From NCBI RefSeq assembly GCF_001043175.1, contig NZ_CP011494.1:3410001-3474000 (forward strand): a stretch of DNA of 64,000 nucleotides, read 5' to 3'. The notes under the pieces are model-generated. The model was not told the origin of the DNA. It searched no databases and worked only from the letters and a program-made list of their open reading frames with translations. The position numbers and the translations under genes were made by a program. Within the stretch, counting starts at the first letter, position 1. Each line of letters begins with the position of its first letter. Below, piece by piece: positions 45,831-53,627 of this stretch. This DNA comes from Marinobacter psychrophilus. Lineage in GTDB: Bacteria > Pseudomonadota > Gammaproteobacteria > Pseudomonadales > Oleiphilaceae.

Positions 45831-46997
45831 ATGCAAAGCAACAAATTGAGAATGGCCATTCGTGCGACGGCTGCTGTGGCAGTTCTTAGTATGGCCGGTC
45901 CGGCAAGCGCAGTCGACTTCACGGCCGGCGATTATGAAATGTCTGTTTATGGCTATGCGCGGCTCAATGCCACCTATGACATTGATGAGGACATCGCCGG
46001 CCGCGGCACCCGCTCTGGCGACTTCTCAAAAATCAACGTCGGCGCGGACGAAGACGACGAAGTGGGCGGTAATTTTGGTGCCGACGCATTACAGAGCCGC
46101 CTCGGTTTCAAGGTCATGACCCCGGAAGGCGTCAAAATCGTCGTGGAAGGTGACTTCCGCGGTACACGTGGAGATAGCACCGGCGATTTCCGCCTTCGCC
46201 ACGCTTTTGGTGAATACAATGGCGTGCTGATCGGCCGCTACTGGTCCAACTACAGCAGTTTCGTGGGCAACACTTCGCAGCTGGAATTTGACGGTGTACC
46301 TGGAAATGCTGGCTACCAGTTCCGCGCCTCTCAGGTCCGCTACACCACCGGGTCCCTGTCTGTGTCTCTGGAGGAACCAAGCACCCGCATTGCCTCAGCC
46401 GGATCTCAATCCGTAAAAACGGAGATGCCGGCGATTACGGCCCGTTTTGAGAGCTCCATGGACAGCTTGAGCTACTCGGCTGCGGCCATCGTTCGCCAAG
46501 TCGGCTATGACACCGGCACAGAGGATGACAGCGCCATAGGCGTAGGCGCTTTTGTGGCCGCCAAGCTGGCCCTGAACGACACGTTCTCCATTCAAGGTCA
46601 GGTAAACGTTTCCGAGGGCGCCAACGGTTATTTGTGGCGGTCCGGCAGCAATTACTATGGCCAAGATGCCTATATTGATAGCAATGGCGACCTCGAGACC
46701 ATCTCTGGCTATGGCGCCAATCTGGGCGTGTCTATGAAGACCGGCGACGGCTCGTCGGTGAACGTCGTCTACGGCGTGACCGAACTTGATCTGGACGATG
46801 CAGTAGCGGACACCTTGACCAGCGGAATTACATCAACCGCCAGTGAAAGCAACAGCACGGCCGCAATCAACTACCAGTGGAGCCCGGTAAAGAACGTCAA
46901 CATGGGCGTACAATATGCCTTTCACATGGTGGATAAAGTCAACGGCGATAGCGGTGATGCAAGCCGCATCCACTTCGCAGCTCAGTACAACTTCTAA
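45831..46997 (+). CDS. DcaP-like outer-membrane porin
   Basis: A 388-residue outer-membrane protein. Signal peptide ends with PASA near residue 24; alternating beta-strand sequence follows and the chain ends in Phe (AAQYNF), the outer-membrane assembly signal. FEMSVYGYARLNATYDID-like opening (here YGYARLNATYDID), QSRLGFKVMTPEGVKIVVEG and GRYWSNYSSFVG match the DcaP family, trimeric channels for dicarboxylic and aromatic acids in Acinetobacter and Pseudomonas. Start ATG 45831 has GGAG upstream. Follows paaX by 193 bp. A role in outer-membrane entry of phenylacetate is plausible but inferred. Confidence 0.8.
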   Translation: MQSNKLRMAIRATAAVAVLSMAGPASAVDFTAGDYEMSVYGYARLNATYDIDEDIAGRGTRSGDFSKINVGADEDDEVGGNFGADALQSRLGFKVMTPEGVKIVVEGDFRGTRGDSTGDFRLRHAFGEYNGVLIGRYWSNYSSFVGNTSQLEFDGVPGNAGYQFRASQVRYTTGSLSVSLEEPSTRIASAGSQSVKTEMPAITARFESSMDSLSYSAAAIVRQVGYDTGTEDDSAIGVGAFVAAKLALNDTFSIQGQVNVSEGANGYLWRSGSNYYGQDAYIDSNGDLETISGYGANLGVSMKTGDGSSVNVVYGVTELDLDDAVADTLTSGITSTASESNSTAAINYQWSPVKNVNMGVQYAFHMVDKVNGDSGDASRIHFAAQYNF

Positions 46998-47013
46998 AGC
47001 GTATTGTTAAGCG

Positions 47014-47051
47014 AACAAAAGATGCCCCGGACTTCCGGGGCATCTTTTGTT
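47014..47051. terminator. terminator after the porin gene (bidirectional)
   Basis: AACAAAAGATGCCCCGG (about 47014-47030) pairs with CCGGGGCATCTTTTGTT (47035-47051), loop of 4 nt. A-rich and T-rich flanks allow use by the porin and the convergent DUF2478 transcript. Confidence 0.88.
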
Positions 47052-47056
47052 CAAGC

Positions 47057-47575
47057 CTACCTACTAAAAACCCCATCACACCACTGCTTCACAGCCGCCC
47101 CAGAAAACGGCAGATCAACCGCTTCCCCACCGCCAAACTCGTGCCACTGTTTCAGGAATTTCCGCTTCACCACCGTCAGCACCGGTATACCTGCATCAAG
47201 CAACTGAACGAACTCCGCCCGGCAACCTTTGCCGTCAATCTCCTGCTGTCCGAAACGATTCACAATGGCCAACCTGGGCGGATTATTTATTGCCCCACGC
47301 AAAACGCCGGTCGCATCCGCCAAGCCAGACGGATCCAGGCAGCAGGATTGCGATTCTTTGCCCAGATTCTGGGCTATCGAGTATTCGGTGCCGGTTTCCA
47401 CATCTTGCACCGCCATGGGCTCGCGGCGCAGGCCCTGCTCGTTCAGCGCCATGGCCAGGCCCGCCACGCGAATGCCCTTACGGTTGTAATGATTGGCCAA
47501 GCTGTGCAGCAGCGCGTCTACGGGCTGACTGTCGTTGTCGTAGATAATCGCTGCCAGCTGTAATGGGTGTGCCAT
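47057..47575 (-). CDS. DUF2478 family protein
   Basis: 172 residues from ATG 47575 (AGGACGG upstream). A longer frame to 47638 would run into the aceF terminator and is rejected. Sequence blocks LAAIIYDNDSQPVDALLHSLA, AVQDVETGTEYSIAQNLG, AIVNRFGQQE and LDAGIPVLTVVK are those of DUF2478, an alpha/beta family usually linked to molybdate genes and thought to resemble nucleotide-binding P-loop proteins. A Walker A is not evident here. Molybdate genes are not in view. Function unknown. Confidence 0.75.
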   Translation of the reverse strand: MAHPLQLAAIIYDNDSQPVDALLHSLANHYNRKGIRVAGLAMALNEQGLRREPMAVQDVETGTEYSIAQNLGKESQSCCLDPSGLADATGVLRGAINNPPRLAIVNRFGQQEIDGKGCRAEFVQLLDAGIPVLTVVKRKFLKQWHEFGGGEAVDLPFSGAAVKQWCDGVFSR

Positions 47576-47636
47576 GAAGACCGTCCTGAAGCGTGTGTCG
47601 GCGTTTTCTGTTGAAACAACCCGCGCTATAAAACAC

Positions 47637-47663
47637 AAAAAGGGCGCAGATTGCTCTACGCCC
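47637..47663 (-). terminator. terminator after aceF
   Basis: On the minus strand GGGCGTAGA, a GCAA tetraloop, TCTGCGCCC and T5. The stem is 9 bp (one G-U). It ends aceE-aceF before the DUF2478 gene. Confidence 0.88.
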
Positions 47664-47746
47664 CTAGTGTACTGACTTGCACCGCCAAAGCGGTTGCTTT
47701 AGGTCAGGGACCGGTGCGGTTAATCAACCGACCCCCTCACTCTTGC

Positions 47747-49462
47747 TTACAGCAACAGGGTACGAATATCACCCATTAGCCGAGCCAGCGCCGAAGTAAA
47801 GCGCGCTGCGTCTGCCCCATTCACCGCACGGTGATCGTAAGACAGTGACAACGGCAGCATCAGCCGCGGCTGGAAGGCTTTGCCGTCCCAAACTGGCTTC
47901 ATCGCCGCTTTGGACACACCCAGTATTGCCACTTCCGGCGTATTCACGATTGGCGTAAAGGCCGTGCCTCCAATACCGCCAAGGCTGGTAATGGTAAAAC
48001 AGGCGCCCTGCATTTCTGCCGGCTTCAGCTTCTTTTCGCGGGCTTTCTGGGCCAGCTCTGCGCTTTCAGCCGCCAGTTCCCACAGGCCTTTCTGGTCCAC
48101 ATTACGAATCACCGGAACCATCAAGCCATGGGGCGTATCCACTGCAATACCAATGTGGATGTACCTCTTGTGTACAACTTCTTTGCGATCCATATCCAGG
48201 GCGACGTTGAACTGGGGCAATTCAGCCAGAGCCGCGGCACAGGCCTTGAGCATGAACGGCAGCGGCGTCATTTTCACGCCTTTCTTTTCACCCAATGGCT
48301 TCAACGATTTACGGAAATCTTCCATATCGCTGATGTCGGCGTCTTCGAACTGGGTGACGTGTGGAACGTTCAACCAGCTGCGGTGCATGTTCAGCGCCGT
48401 AACAGACATCATGCGCGACATGCCTTCCCTTTCAACTTCACCAAACTGGCTGAAATCTGGCAATTTCACGCCAGGAATGCCGCTGCTGCCAGCGCCAGGC
48501 ACTACGGCGCCCTGCTGTGCCTGCTGCAGCTGAGCCTTCACATAGCCGTGCACGTCGTCTTTAACAATACGGCTTTTCGGGCCGGAGCCTTTCACCCGGG
48601 CCAGGTCTGCACCCAGTTCACGGGCCAGCTTGCGAACCGCAGGGCCGGCGTGCACTTTGCTGCCGGCGGCGGGCACCTCATAGGTCACCGAACCGGTATC
48701 CGCGGGTTTGGTTTTGGTATCGCTAGCCGCAACCGGCGACTCGGGCTTGGCGGGCTGTTCTGATTCGGCTGGCTGCTTCTTGCCAGCATCGTTACTATCA
48801 GCCGGCGCTGAATTGTCAGCGTCATCTGCGCTATCGTCGCCGTCATCTGCGCTATCTTCGGTGATGATCATTTCCAGCAGGTCGTCGCCTTCGGAAATCT
48901 TATCGCCTTCTTTAACCAGAATCTTGCCGATTTTGCCGGCGAAGGGCGATGGGATTTCCATGGTCGCCTTGTCGGACTCCACGGTGACCAGCGCGCTTTC
49001 CACGTCAACGTCGTCGCCTTCAGACACGTTAAGCTCGATGATCGGGATGTCATCAAAACCATCCAGGCCAGACACTTTGACGATTTCTGTGCGCGTGCCG
49101 CCGGATTTTTTCTGCGGCGCCGGCTTGCTGACGCTGTCGTCCGACTTAGCCGGTGCGACATCGCTCTGGGCTTTGGGCTCAGGCTCTGGCGCGCTATCAC
49201 TTGCACCATCTGAACTGCTCGCACTATTAGAACTAAGAGTACCGACTAAGTCGCCCTCTTTGATCTTATCGCCCACTTTAACGATAATTTTGACGATTTT
49301 ACCCGCAGCCGGTGACGGCAACTCAACCGAGGCCTTGTCGGTTTCAACTGTCAAAATCGGATCTTCTTCAGCCACCGAATCACCGGCGCTGACCAGTATT
49401 TCAATAACTTCAACTTCATCTGCCCCGCCTAGATCGGGGACCCTGATTTCTTGCTCGCTCAT
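47747..49462 (-). CDS. aceF: pyruvate dehydrogenase E2, dihydrolipoamide acetyltransferase
   Basis: Core of the pyruvate dehydrogenase complex, transferring acetyl to CoA. 571 residues from ATG 49462; the frame open to 49531 overlaps aceE. Two lipoyl domains: Lys43 in ETDKASVE and Lys165 in ESDKATME. They are separated and followed by Ala/Pro/Ser/Asp-rich linkers. The E1/E3-binding domain (AGPAVRKLARELGADLARVKG) comes next, then the acyltransferase domain with catalytic DHRAVNGAD near the C-terminus. aceE ends 10 bp upstream. No lpd gene follows; E3 must be elsewhere. Confidence 0.95.
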   Translation of the reverse strand: MSEQEIRVPDLGGADEVEVIEILVSAGDSVAEEDPILTVETDKASVELPSPAAGKIVKIIVKVGDKIKEGDLVGTLSSNSASSSDGASDSAPEPEPKAQSDVAPAKSDDSVSKPAPQKKSGGTRTEIVKVSGLDGFDDIPIIELNVSEGDDVDVESALVTVESDKATMEIPSPFAGKIGKILVKEGDKISEGDDLLEMIITEDSADDGDDSADDADNSAPADSNDAGKKQPAESEQPAKPESPVAASDTKTKPADTGSVTYEVPAAGSKVHAGPAVRKLARELGADLARVKGSGPKSRIVKDDVHGYVKAQLQQAQQGAVVPGAGSSGIPGVKLPDFSQFGEVEREGMSRMMSVTALNMHRSWLNVPHVTQFEDADISDMEDFRKSLKPLGEKKGVKMTPLPFMLKACAAALAELPQFNVALDMDRKEVVHKRYIHIGIAVDTPHGLMVPVIRNVDQKGLWELAAESAELAQKAREKKLKPAEMQGACFTITSLGGIGGTAFTPIVNTPEVAILGVSKAAMKPVWDGKAFQPRLMLPLSLSYDHRAVNGADAARFTSALARLMGDIRTLLL

Positions 49463-49472
49463 AGCGGTCTCC

Positions 49473-52139
49473 TTAGCGGTGCGCCGGGTTCGGTTTGTTG
49501 CGATCGATTCCGTACTTGCGCATAGCTTCAAGAACCTGTTCGTGCTTGATCTCGCCGTCTTTCGCCAGAGCAGACAGTGCTGCTACGGCAACGTGGTAAC
49601 GATCAACCTCAAAGAAATCACGCAGTTTTTGACGAGTGTCGCTGCGGCCAAAGCCATCCGTACCCAAGGTCAGAAAGGTTTTGGGGATAAACGCCCGAAG
49701 CTGTTCAGAGTGCAGCTTGATGTAGTCGGTAGACGACACAACCGGGCCTGTTTGGCTTTCCAGGCACTGGGTGACATAGGCTTTGCGGCCTTTGTCATCC
49801 GGGTGCATCAGGTTCCAGCGCTCTACATGTTGGCCGTCGCGGGCCAGTTCGTTAAAGCTGGTGACACTCCACACATCGGAGCTGACGCCCCAATCGTCTT
49901 TCAACAGCTCGGCAGCGGCATTCACTTCGTTCAAGATGGCGCCAGAGCCCAGCAACTGAACCCGCAACTTAGTTTTGCCTTTACCTTTTGCTTCCACCGA
50001 ACTGAACTTGTACATGCCTTTGATGATGCCATCGGCACAACCTTCAGGCATCGCTGGCTGAACGTAGTTCTCGTTCTCCATGGTGATGTAGTAATAAACG
50101 TTGATGTTCTCTTCGTACATTTCCTTCATACCGTGATGAATCACCACAGCCATTTCGTAGGCGTAAGCCGGATCGTAAGCTTTGCAGTTAGGTATGGTGT
50201 TGGCCAGAATATGGCTGTGACCGTCCTGGTGCTGCAAGCCCTCACCATTCAGCGTGGTACGCCCTGCGGTACCGCCAATCAGGAAGCCGCGAGCTTGAAT
50301 GTCGCCAGCAGCCCAGGCCAGATCGCCAACGCGCTGGAAACCGAACATGGAATAAAACGCGTAAAACGGAATCAGCGGAAAGTTGTTGTTGCTGTAAGAC
50401 GTAGCAGCCGCAATCCAGGCCGCCATAGCGCCGCCTTCGTTAATGCCTTCCTGCAGAATCTGACCCTTTTTGTCTTCACGGTAATACATGATTTGATCGC
50501 GATCAGGCGGCACGTACTTCTGCCCTTCCGAGGTATAAATACCCAGCTGGCGGAACATGCCCTCCATACCAAAGGTTCGGGCTTCATCAGGAACAATCGG
50601 CACAACGCGTTTACCCACACGCTTGTCTTTTGCCAACGCGCTCAGAATGCGCACGAACGACATAGTGGTGGAGATTTCACGACCGTTAGAACCTTCCAGT
50701 ACCTGTTTGAAGATATTCAGGTCGGGAATCTGTAGTGCCTGGCTGTTTTTACGACGCTTGGGATAAAAACCACCCAAGTCCTGCCGGCGCTTCCTCATGT
50801 ACACCAGCTCGGGGCTGTCGGGCGCCGGGCGGTAGTACGGCACGTCGTCTAGCTCTTCGTCTTTCAGCGGAATCGCGAAGCGGTCGCGGAAGTCTTTCAG
50901 AGTTTCGGTGTCGAGCTTTTTCAGAGAGTGAGCCGTGTTGGTGGCTTCGCCAGCAGCACCAAAGCCATAACCTTTGATGGTATGAGCCAAGATAACGGTT
51001 GGCTTACCATTGGCCTCCGTCGCTGCTTTCTTATAAGCGGCATACACTTTGTACGGGTCGTGGCCACCGCGATTAAGCTTTTGAATGTCGTCGTCGGTCC
51101 AGTTTTCAATCATCTTGGCCAGCTTCGGATACTTGCCGAAAAACTGCTTGCGAGTTGCCCCCGGGCCAGCATTTGTGAAAGCCTGCAGTTCGCCGTCAAC
51201 CACTTCGTCCATGGCGCGTTGCATGGTGCCGTCTTCGTCTTGCTCAAACAGCGGGTCCCACATGCGGCCCCAGACCACTTTGATCACGTTCCAGCCAGCA
51301 CCGCGGAATGAGCCTTCCAGTTCCTGAATAATCTTGCCGTTGCCGCGCACCGGGCCATCCAGGCGCTGCAGGTTGCAGTTCACCACAAACACCAGATTGT
51401 CCAGGTTTTCACGGCTGGCCTTGGAAATACAGCCCAGAGTTTCGGGCTCGTCACATTCACCATCACCAATGAAACACCACACTTTGCGATTTTCCATTTC
51501 GACCAGTTCGCGGCTGTCGAGGTACTTCATGATGTGAGCCTGGTAAATGGCCTGAATCGGGCCCAGGCCCATAGAAACCGTGGGAAACTGCCAGTAATCA
51601 GGCATCAGCCACGGGTGCGGATAGGATGACAGCCCGCCGCCGTCGACCTCTTCGCGATACTTGTCTAGCTGCGCTTCTTCAAATCGGCCTTCCAAAAAGG
51701 AACGGGCGTAGATGCCCGGCGAGGCGTGGCCTTGGAAATACACAAGGTCTGACTCGCGTTTTTCATCGCCACCGTGGAAGAAATAGTTAAAACCTACATC
51801 ATAGAGCGTGGCCGCAGACGAGAAGGTAGAAATATGACCACCCAGTTCACCCGGACGTTTGTTGGCACGCACGACCATCGCCATGGCGTTCCAACGGATC
51901 AGAGAACGAATACGGCGCTCCATGAACAGGTCGCCCGGCATACGTGCTTCTTGTGCAAGCGGGATCGTATTACGGAATGGCGTGGTGATGGCATAAGGCA
52001 GCTGGGTACCATCGCGGCTGGCGCGCTCGGAAAGGCGTTCCAGAATGTACTTGGCTCGGTCTACACCCTCCTGTTCGATCAGTGATTCGAGTGCGTCAAG
52101 CCACTCTGTGGTTTCAATCGGATCGTCGTCCTGGTACAT
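49473..52139 (-). CDS. aceE: pyruvate dehydrogenase E1, homodimeric type
   Basis: Thiamine-diphosphate enzyme decarboxylating pyruvate and acetylating lipoyl-E2. I start at ATG 52139 (MYQDDDPIET), which has GGAG 6 nt upstream; the ATG at 52151 overlaps that site. 888 residues, the usual length. DPIETTEWLDALESLI opens the protein, the ThDP/Mg motif is GDGECDEPETLG, and GGTAGRTTLNGEGLQHQDGH lies in the second half. Heads the aceEF operon. Confidence 0.95.
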   Translation of the reverse strand: MYQDDDPIETTEWLDALESLIEQEGVDRAKYILERLSERASRDGTQLPYAITTPFRNTIPLAQEARMPGDLFMERRIRSLIRWNAMAMVVRANKRPGELGGHISTFSSAATLYDVGFNYFFHGGDEKRESDLVYFQGHASPGIYARSFLEGRFEEAQLDKYREEVDGGGLSSYPHPWLMPDYWQFPTVSMGLGPIQAIYQAHIMKYLDSRELVEMENRKVWCFIGDGECDEPETLGCISKASRENLDNLVFVVNCNLQRLDGPVRGNGKIIQELEGSFRGAGWNVIKVVWGRMWDPLFEQDEDGTMQRAMDEVVDGELQAFTNAGPGATRKQFFGKYPKLAKMIENWTDDDIQKLNRGGHDPYKVYAAYKKAATEANGKPTVILAHTIKGYGFGAAGEATNTAHSLKKLDTETLKDFRDRFAIPLKDEELDDVPYYRPAPDSPELVYMRKRRQDLGGFYPKRRKNSQALQIPDLNIFKQVLEGSNGREISTTMSFVRILSALAKDKRVGKRVVPIVPDEARTFGMEGMFRQLGIYTSEGQKYVPPDRDQIMYYREDKKGQILQEGINEGGAMAAWIAAATSYSNNNFPLIPFYAFYSMFGFQRVGDLAWAAGDIQARGFLIGGTAGRTTLNGEGLQHQDGHSHILANTIPNCKAYDPAYAYEMAVVIHHGMKEMYEENINVYYYITMENENYVQPAMPEGCADGIIKGMYKFSSVEAKGKGKTKLRVQLLGSGAILNEVNAAAELLKDDWGVSSDVWSVTSFNELARDGQHVERWNLMHPDDKGRKAYVTQCLESQTGPVVSSTDYIKLHSEQLRAFIPKTFLTLGTDGFGRSDTRQKLRDFFEVDRYHVAVAALSALAKDGEIKHEQVLEAMRKYGIDRNKPNPAHR

Positions 52140-52151
52140 CAAATACTCCAT

Positions 52152-52523
52152 TAAGCATCTAGAAAAATGCGGCCCAGTCGCCGTACATGACGGGCTGTGC
52201 TGCTGAGTCAGTCAGTGGGGCTTGCGGCGTTGGGGCCGTAGCGCCGATTAATCGTTCATAAACAAGCATAGGTCAGGTTTCACAAATTGCGTCTGACAGA
52301 TCGCAAACTGCTTTTGGAGTTGACCGGCATTGTAGTTTTTTTACTACAATTTATCGAAATTTTTTAGTTAACCCTGGAAAAATAGGAGTTAATTTCGATT
52401 CCTTACGGAATAATGACGTTTTTACACCTTCCAGACAAGTCACACTCGACCAAGGTCGAACACTGTTGACTCTATGTGACTTCGTTTTCAGCCCTGAACC
52501 TTCTACGTTTCACTTTGAATAAT
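52152..52523. other. 372-bp leader/promoter region of aceE
   Basis: No reading frame of note. The minus strand should carry the aceE promoter: TATGCT near 52270 is a possible -10 without a good -35, and TACAAT inside the right arm of the 52329 dyad is another. Otherwise AT-rich and featureless. Confidence 0.5.
52329..52350. promoter_or_regulatory. perfect dyad upstream of aceE
   Basis: ATTGTAGT-N6-ACTACAAT, with an all-T spacer on the plus strand. About 190-210 bp upstream of aceE. The TNGT...ACNA edges recall GntR/FadR-type sites such as PdhR boxes, but the spacing is longer than in the enteric PdhR consensus. It could also form an RNA hairpin. Confidence 0.5.
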
Positions 52524-52568
52524 ATGCAAAAAACGGGCTTACCGTGAGGTGAGCCCGTTTTTTTGCAT
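52524..52568 (-). terminator. terminator after cnoX
   Basis: ATGCAAAAAACGGGCT pairs with AGCCCGTTTTTTTGCAT around a 12-nt loop. A-run and T-run flank the GC core on both strands; placed 18 bp past the cnoX stop. Confidence 0.88.
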
Positions 52569-52585
52569 AAAGACTAAATCGCTAC

Positions 52586-53449
52586 TTAATGCATCAAGGT
52601 ATACAACTTGCGCCGGTAGGTGCGCACGTCGGCATTGTTGTTGCCCAGCTTTTCAAACAGCTCCACCAACGTTGTCTTGGCCACTTCATTTTTATACTTG
52701 CTGTCTACCTGAATCAGGCGAATCAGCAGCTCCATCGCCTCGGCGTTGTTTTCTTTTAATACATTATGCAGCGCCAACATGTGCAGCGCATTAGGGTCTT
52801 GTGGGTCCTGCTCCAAAGCCATTTCCAGGTCGGTCTGGGGCGGCAGTTCTGCGGACTGTTTCAAAAACTTGATGCGGGCCGCCAGCTGTTTGGCCTGGTG
52901 CTGCAATTTTTCTTCCGGAGGCAGACTGTTGTAAATTTGTTCGGCGGTGTCCAGATCACCCATTTCGGCTTTGATCTGAGCCAGGTCAATCAGCACTTTC
53001 AGGTTTTCCGGATCTTTCTGGTTCATATCGCCCAAAATGGCCAGGGCACCATCAAGATTGCCCTCTTCCCAGAGCGCGTGAGCTTTTTCGAAAGGGTCCT
53101 CGGCGGGCGCCTCTACATACTTGTCCAGCACTTTGCGGATATCGCTCTCCGCTAACGCACCGTTAAAATCGTCTACCGCCTGGCCATCTTTCACCAAAAT
53201 AACGGTTGGCAGACTTCGCACACCCAAGCTGGAGGCAAGTTGTTCTTGCTGGTCGGCATTCACTTTGGCCAGTAAAAAGGCGCCCTTATACTCTTCGGCC
53301 AACTTTTCCAGCAGTGGCATCAGCTGTTTACAAGGCGCGCTCCATTCCGCCCATACGTCTACCAGAACGGGTGTTGTCGCAGAGGCTTCCATCACCTGCT
53401 GCTGGAAGTTTTCCATTGTGGCTTCAAAAATGTAAGGAGAGCTGCTCAT
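52586..53449 (-). CDS. cnoX: chaperedoxin CnoX (YbbN): thioredoxin plus TPR domains
   Basis: A 287-residue two-domain protein: thioredoxin-like domain (about 6-110) and TPR-like helical repeats (about 120-285). The redox motif reads WSAPC, Ser37-Ala-Pro-Cys40, so only one Cys of CxxC is present, as in Escherichia coli CnoX. There the protein holds unfolded clients and hands them to GroEL and DnaK after bleach or heat stress. Divergent from lon across 178 bp. Confidence 0.9.
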   Translation of the reverse strand: MSSSPYIFEATMENFQQQVMEASATTPVLVDVWAEWSAPCKQLMPLLEKLAEEYKGAFLLAKVNADQQEQLASSLGVRSLPTVILVKDGQAVDDFNGALAESDIRKVLDKYVEAPAEDPFEKAHALWEEGNLDGALAILGDMNQKDPENLKVLIDLAQIKAEMGDLDTAEQIYNSLPPEEKLQHQAKQLAARIKFLKQSAELPPQTDLEMALEQDPQDPNALHMLALHNVLKENNAEAMELLIRLIQVDSKYKNEVAKTTLVELFEKLGNNNADVRTYRRKLYTLMH

Positions 53450-53627
53450 TGGGACACCTGAATCTGTCGCTGTTTATCGTTATCAACAAGATGGGGCGCC
53501 GGGCGGCGAAATTCAAGAGGAACGGGCCAAAGGGGTTAATAGGCGGCCTTGAAAATCAGAGTTTTGGCAGCAAATAAACAACAAACGTTCGACACTGAAC
53601 ACACCCAGTACCGGGAAGCCAAGTAGC

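Noticed and set aside
48708..50735. 675-codon open frame on the plus strand opposite aceF/aceE
   Set aside because: Low-complexity Ser/Ala-rich antisense translation of lipoyl linkers and E1; the minus-strand genes are unmistakable.
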